A model generated the notes under the pieces. The model did no database searches. It was given only the letters and a program-made list of their open reading frames with translations, and was not told where the DNA came from. The position numbers and the translations under genes were made by a program. A stretch of 64,000 nt of DNA. Source: Bacteroidaceae bacterium. Its GTDB lineage: Bacteria > Bacteroidota > Bacteroidia > Bacteroidales > Bacteroidaceae. Below are positions 60,566 to 64,000 of this stretch, piece by piece. Each line of letters starts with the position of its first letter. The first letter of the stretch is position 1. Where the stretch lies: NCBI GenBank assembly GCA_017965425.1, contig JAGCPY010000089.1, positions 58,001 through 122,000 on the forward strand. Direction: 5' to 3'.

Positions 60566-63232
60566 ATGAAAACAGGTCTCACACAAGCCGAAGTACTGGC
60601 CTCGCGCATGGCGCACGGGGCTAACGTGCTCACTCCTCGTGAGCGCACTCCGTGGTGGCGAAAGTTTGCCGACAAATTCACCGATCCGCTCATCGTTATC
60701 TTGCTGGTTGCTGCCGTGCTCTCTATCGGCATCTCCTGTTATGAATATTTCAGCCTCGACGCTCCTGCCACCGCCTTCTTTGAACCCGTCGGCATTGTCG
60801 TGGCCATCGCTCTTGCCACGGGGCTGGCGTTCTGGTTCGAGCAAAAGGCAGACCAGGAGTTCACGCTTCTCAACCAGCAGAACGAACACGAACCTGTCCG
60901 TGTCATCCGTGATGCGCACGAGACCCTCGTTCCGCGAAGCGAAATCGTCGTGGGCGACCTTGTCCTGCTGTCCACGGGCGACGAGATTCCCGCCGATGGT
61001 CAACTTCTTGAAGCCACGCATATTCAGGTGGACGAATCAACCCTTACCGGAGAACCCGTCTGCCATAAGGGCATTCTGCCAGAAGAGCAAGACCCCAATG
61101 CCACCTTCCCCACCGACATGGTTCTTCGCGGCACCAAGCTCCTCGAAGGTCACGGACTCATGCGTGTCACCGCTGTCGGCGATGCCACCGAGGCGGGTCA
61201 CGTCTGCACCGAGGCACAGATTGATTCGTCTGTCCGTACGCCTTTGAACGAACAGCTCGACCGCCTCGGACTGCTCATCTCGCGTGCCAGCTATGCCATC
61301 GCCGCCCTCGTCGTCGTGGGTCGCATCGTCATGTGGGTGCATGATGCTTCTTTCTCGACCTTGTCCTCGTCCTCTTCCCCGTCGTTGTCTTCTCTTTTGA
61401 CGTTAGACTTTCTCGTCTATCTGCTCCAGTCGGTGATGTTGGCCGTGACCCTCATCGTCGTTGCCGTGCCCGAAGGGTTGCCGATGGCGGTCACGTTGTC
61501 GTTGGCTTATTCGATGCGTCGGATGCTCAAGACGGGCAACCTTGTCCGCCGTATGCACGCCTGTGAGACGATGGGTGCCACGACCGTCATCTGCAACGAC
61601 AAGACCGGCACGCTCACGCAGAACCAAATGCGCGTCGTGGAGGTTCGGAGGTCAGGCGAAGAGGCGACGGTGGCCATGAACATCGCCGTCAACAGCACGG
61701 CCTCGCTGGATGGCGACCGCGTGCTGGGCAATCCCACGGAGGGCGCTCTTCTGCTTTGGCTTCGCGAACAGGGGAGGGACTACAGCTCGCTTCGCGCTAC
61801 GGCACACGTCACTGAGGAAATCCCGTTCACGACAGAACGAAAGTACATGGCCACACGCATCGACGACACCTTATATATTAAAGGTGCACCGGAAATCGTC
61901 TTGGAAATGTGCCACCGCTCCTTCGGCACCCCCGCCTCCCGCCCGTCCCTTGAGGGAGATGGTCATCTTCTTCTCTCTTGGCAACAACGTGGCCTTCGGA
62001 CGTTGGCTTTGGCACATGCCGAGGGCAGCGCCACGCCCACTTTGGATGCCCTCGTGGCCATTGCAGATCCTGTGAGAAGCGATGTTCCGCCTGCTGTTCA
62101 AGAGTGCCTCCGTGCGGGCATTGACGTCAAGATTGTCACGGGCGACACACCGGCTACAGCCTTGGAGATTGCACGCCAGATTGGGCTCATGGACGCTACC
62201 CCCGCCCTCTCTGTTGTCAGGGAGGGAGCGGTCACTCGTGACGCTGGGGAGAAGACCTCCAATCTGATACATCCAGCTTCCTCACAGACAGGGAGTGAGG
62301 GGGGAGACTCTCTAATCCTCACGGGTCCGGAGGTGGCAGCTCTCACAGATGAGGAGCTGCGTGCCAAGGCACGTGACATCGTCCTCATTGCCCGTGCGCG
62401 ACCGACAGACAAAAAGCGTTTGGTGGAAGCCTTGCAGGCTTGTGGCGAAGTCGTTGCCGTGACGGGTGACGGCACGAACGACGCGCCCGCCCTTCATGCT
62501 GCCCACGTAGGCCTTTCGATGGGCAGCGGAACCGCCGTGGCGAAAGAAGCCTCCGACATTACCATTCTTGACGATTCCTTTGCCAGCATCGGACGCGCGG
62601 TGATGTGGGGACGTTCTCTCTATCGCAACATCCAGCGCTTCATCCTTTTCCAAATGACGGTGAACGTTTGTGCGTGCCTCACGGTTCTTGCTGGCGCCTT
62701 CATGGGCACCGATGCACCTTTGACCGTGACGCAAATGCTCTGGGTGAACCTTATCATGGACACTTTTGCTGCGATGGCACTTGCGTCGTTGCCTCCGACG
62801 GCTGCCGTGATGCGCGAGCGTCCACGCGACCGTCGCAAGTTCATCATTTCCACGCCGATGTGGCATTTCATCTTGCTTGTGGGCGGGCTGTTCTTTGTGC
62901 TGATGACAGCCCTTCTGTGGTACTTCGAGCGCGACGGTCACATCAGCGCCCACGACCAAAGTGCCTTCTTCACTCTTTTCGTGATGCTGCAGTTCTGGAA
63001 CCTTTTCAACGCGCGTGCTTTCCTGACAGGTCACAGCGCTTTCAACCTTCGACATTGCCGCGAGTTCCTGTTCATCGCAAGCCTCATCTTTTTCGGACAA
63101 ATCCTCATCGTTCAATTTGGTGGTCAGATGTTCAATGTGCTTCCTTTGGACATATCTACTTGGCTGACCATCATCGTTGTAACGTCTCCAGTTCTTCTTG
63201 TTGGAGAGTGTATCAGAATGTTGAAGCGCTGA
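60566..63232 (+). CDS. Calcium-transporting P-type ATPase (P2-type)
   Basis: 888 residues. N-terminal cation ATPase region, actuator motif STLTGEPVCHKG, TM4 VTLIVVAVPEGLPMAV, and phosphorylation site CNDKTGTLTQ with Asp345, then KGAPEIV, VTGDTPATALEIARQIG and VAVTGDGTNDAPAL. VNLIMDTFAAMALAS on TM6 fits Ca2+ ATPases of the PMCA class. Three Ser/Gly-rich stretches (about residues 262-275, 455-465 and 552-581) look like in-frame insertions, the last within the P domain. It probably exports Ca2+. Promoter very close to the start. Confidence 0.9.
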   Translation: MKTGLTQAEVLASRMAHGANVLTPRERTPWWRKFADKFTDPLIVILLVAAVLSIGISCYEYFSLDAPATAFFEPVGIVVAIALATGLAFWFEQKADQEFTLLNQQNEHEPVRVIRDAHETLVPRSEIVVGDLVLLSTGDEIPADGQLLEATHIQVDESTLTGEPVCHKGILPEEQDPNATFPTDMVLRGTKLLEGHGLMRVTAVGDATEAGHVCTEAQIDSSVRTPLNEQLDRLGLLISRASYAIAALVVVGRIVMWVHDASFSTLSSSSSPSLSSLLTLDFLVYLLQSVMLAVTLIVVAVPEGLPMAVTLSLAYSMRRMLKTGNLVRRMHACETMGATTVICNDKTGTLTQNQMRVVEVRRSGEEATVAMNIAVNSTASLDGDRVLGNPTEGALLLWLREQGRDYSSLRATAHVTEEIPFTTERKYMATRIDDTLYIKGAPEIVLEMCHRSFGTPASRPSLEGDGHLLLSWQQRGLRTLALAHAEGSATPTLDALVAIADPVRSDVPPAVQECLRAGIDVKIVTGDTPATALEIARQIGLMDATPALSVVREGAVTRDAGEKTSNLIHPASSQTGSEGGDSLILTGPEVAALTDEELRAKARDIVLIARARPTDKKRLVEALQACGEVVAVTGDGTNDAPALHAAHVGLSMGSGTAVAKEASDITILDDSFASIGRAVMWGRSLYRNIQRFILFQMTVNVCACLTVLAGAFMGTDAPLTVTQMLWVNLIMDTFAAMALASLPPTAAVMRERPRDRRKFIISTPMWHFILLVGGLFFVLMTALLWYFERDGHISAHDQSAFFTLFVMLQFWNLFNARAFLTGHSAFNLRHCREFLFIASLIFFGQILIVQFGGQMFNVLPLDISTWLTIIVVTSPVLLVGECIRMLKR

Positions 63233-63263
63233 CCCCTCTTCACCCTATTTTTTTCAGGGAAAA

Positions 63264-63497
63264 CCCTCAATCCCTCACCTTTTGCCCTATTGGCCTATTG
63301 TTCAATGATTTATCGGTGAGGGATTGGTGAGGGAATGGTGAGGGATGGTGAGGAATGTATCGCAGAAAGCACAGAAAACGCTGAAAGTCAGCCTTATGCA
63401 TCAATCCCTCACCATCCCTCACCATTCCCTCACCAATCCCTCACCAATAATCGGCTGTTCTTTAATGGCTTACGTAAAGAGGTGAGGGATTGAGGGA
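63264..63497. repeat. Complete CCCTCACC composite palindrome (family A, copy 5)
   Basis: Begins CCCTCAATCCCTCACC and ends GGTGAGGGATTGAGGG. The core TATCGCAGAAAGCACAGAAAA matches copy 4 and, inverted, copy 3. It lies between convergent genes. Confidence 0.85.
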
Positions 63498-63556
63498 TTT
63501 TTCGGGAAAAAGCCATGGTAAGAGGTGTGGTGAGCGGCGGATTGTGGTTCAGACGG

Positions 63557-63640
63557 AACGCATAGACATCAAAGCAGAAGGTGTACACCTTCGACCTCGA
63601 ACGTCTATACCTTCTGCCTTGAATGTGTAGATCTTCTGTG
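63557..63640. repeat. 22-bp periodic repeat array, 4 units (family B, site 7)
   Basis: Units at 63557, 63578, 63600 and 63622. The unit at 63578 reads AAGGTGTACACCTTC, a perfect palindrome apart from the last base. Confidence 0.8.
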
Positions 63641-63652
63641 GAAAGCCGTCAC

Positions 63653-64000
63653 TTATTTGACCTGCCGTTTCCTTCCGTTCACGATATAGACTCCCTTCGG
63701 GTGTGAAGAGGGTTTGAAGGATGCAGCGGATATGGAGATGCGGCGTCCGCCAAGGTCATACACAGCCTCGTTTGCGTGGTTGTCCTTGACGTCGTTCCCG
63801 AACAGATCCGCGATGTCCGTCGTCTTGTCGAACACGCTGAAGAAGTCTGCCTTGACTGCCCCACCATCTACGGTGAAGTACGCCTCGAAGGGTCTGACGT
63901 CGCGCAAGTTGCGTACGAAGACGCTTCCCTCAACCAGGCCAGCATGGGTCTTGCCCACGTTCAGGACATAGCATCCTTCGCCCGTCAGCCGTTCCTGATA
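63653..64000 (-). CDS. C-terminus of a surface protein with T9SS-type sorting domain (5' end outside window)
   Basis: The frame is open to the right edge; 115 residues are visible. The end AVYDLGGRRIS, then HPKGVYIVNGRKRQVK, fits the type A T9SS sorting domain common in Prevotella surface proteins. Upstream text (FVRNLRDVRPFEAYFTV) resembles the C-terminal part of large BspA-like or leucine-rich surface proteins. The full domain composition lies outside the window. Confidence 0.7.
   Translation of the reverse strand, partial: YQERLTGEGCYVLNVGKTHAGLVEGSVFVRNLRDVRPFEAYFTVDGGAVKADFFSVFDKTTDIADLFGNDVKDNHANEAVYDLGGRRISISAASFKPSSHPKGVYIVNGRKRQVK

Overview
The window looks like a chromosomal segment from the phylum Bacteroidota, order Bacteroidales, most likely Prevotellaceae. 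Three things support this. Almost every transcription unit is preceded by the Bacteroidota sigma-factor -7 element TAnnTTTG. Families largely confined to the phylum are present: a PUR/DUF3276 protein, DUF5606, the nusB-yajC-ybbR-coaE order, RprXY and T9SS-type C-terminal sorting domains. Secreted glycan-active enzymes are scattered through the region. By eye the DNA is about half GC. I saw no rRNA or tRNA gene, no CRISPR array, no insertion sequence and no prophage.

Layout. 0-4.6 kb: the end of an unknown gene, a PUR protein, and the operon nusB, yajC, ybbR, coaE, DUF5606. 4.8-8.8 kb: a GH33 sialidase, the two-component pair rprX-rprY, and a 58-residue membrane protein. 9.0-10.6 kb: rpsF-rpsR-rplI and a small lipoprotein. 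10.8-20.9 kb: mtaB with a glycosyltransferase, a YgjP-like metalloprotease, a CE1 esterase, then a tight cassette (FkbH-like, acyl carrier protein, MBOAT acyltransferase, SGNH-like protein, CDF transporter) that looks like an O-acylation system for an exported polymer. 21-24 kb: two secreted proteins, one a GxGYxYP putative glycosidase. 23.9-29.9 kb: a restriction-modification island on the minus strand. It holds two methyltransferase genes, a toxin-antitoxin pair and a GIY-YIG/SF2 helicase. 30.6-40.5 kb: gdhA, a GHL10 enzyme, ndk with an M23/LysM peptidase, DUF1599 and a DoxX-like protein, then tpiA, a SPOR protein, folE and an M28 peptidase. 41-49 kb: clpB, a ridA/thioredoxin/phosphatase operon, and a VanX-like dipeptidase operon ending in msrA. 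49-55 kb: an AraC-type HTH, dipeptidyl peptidase III and AlkD-like operon, then a 917-residue Rad50-hook coiled-coil protein without ATPase domains. 55-64 kb: GH51 arabinofuranosidase, S9 peptidase, a P-type ATPase and the end of a surface protein.

The strongest unexplained signal is a set of intergenic repeats. One family is a 22-bp periodic unit (15-bp imperfect palindrome plus 7 variable bases) at seven sites. A second is a 230-260 bp composite palindrome built from repeated CCCTCACC blocks; four complete copies and one half copy are present. A third is a roughly 60-bp module tied to the second. They occur only in convergent or co-directional gaps and never in the eight divergent gaps that hold promoters. 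The second most interesting locus is the restriction-modification island. Its restriction-side helicase lies downstream of a toxin-antitoxin promoter, its leader carries three copies of an 11-bp box, and its main methyltransferase contains a sharply bounded AT-rich segment where target recognition is expected.
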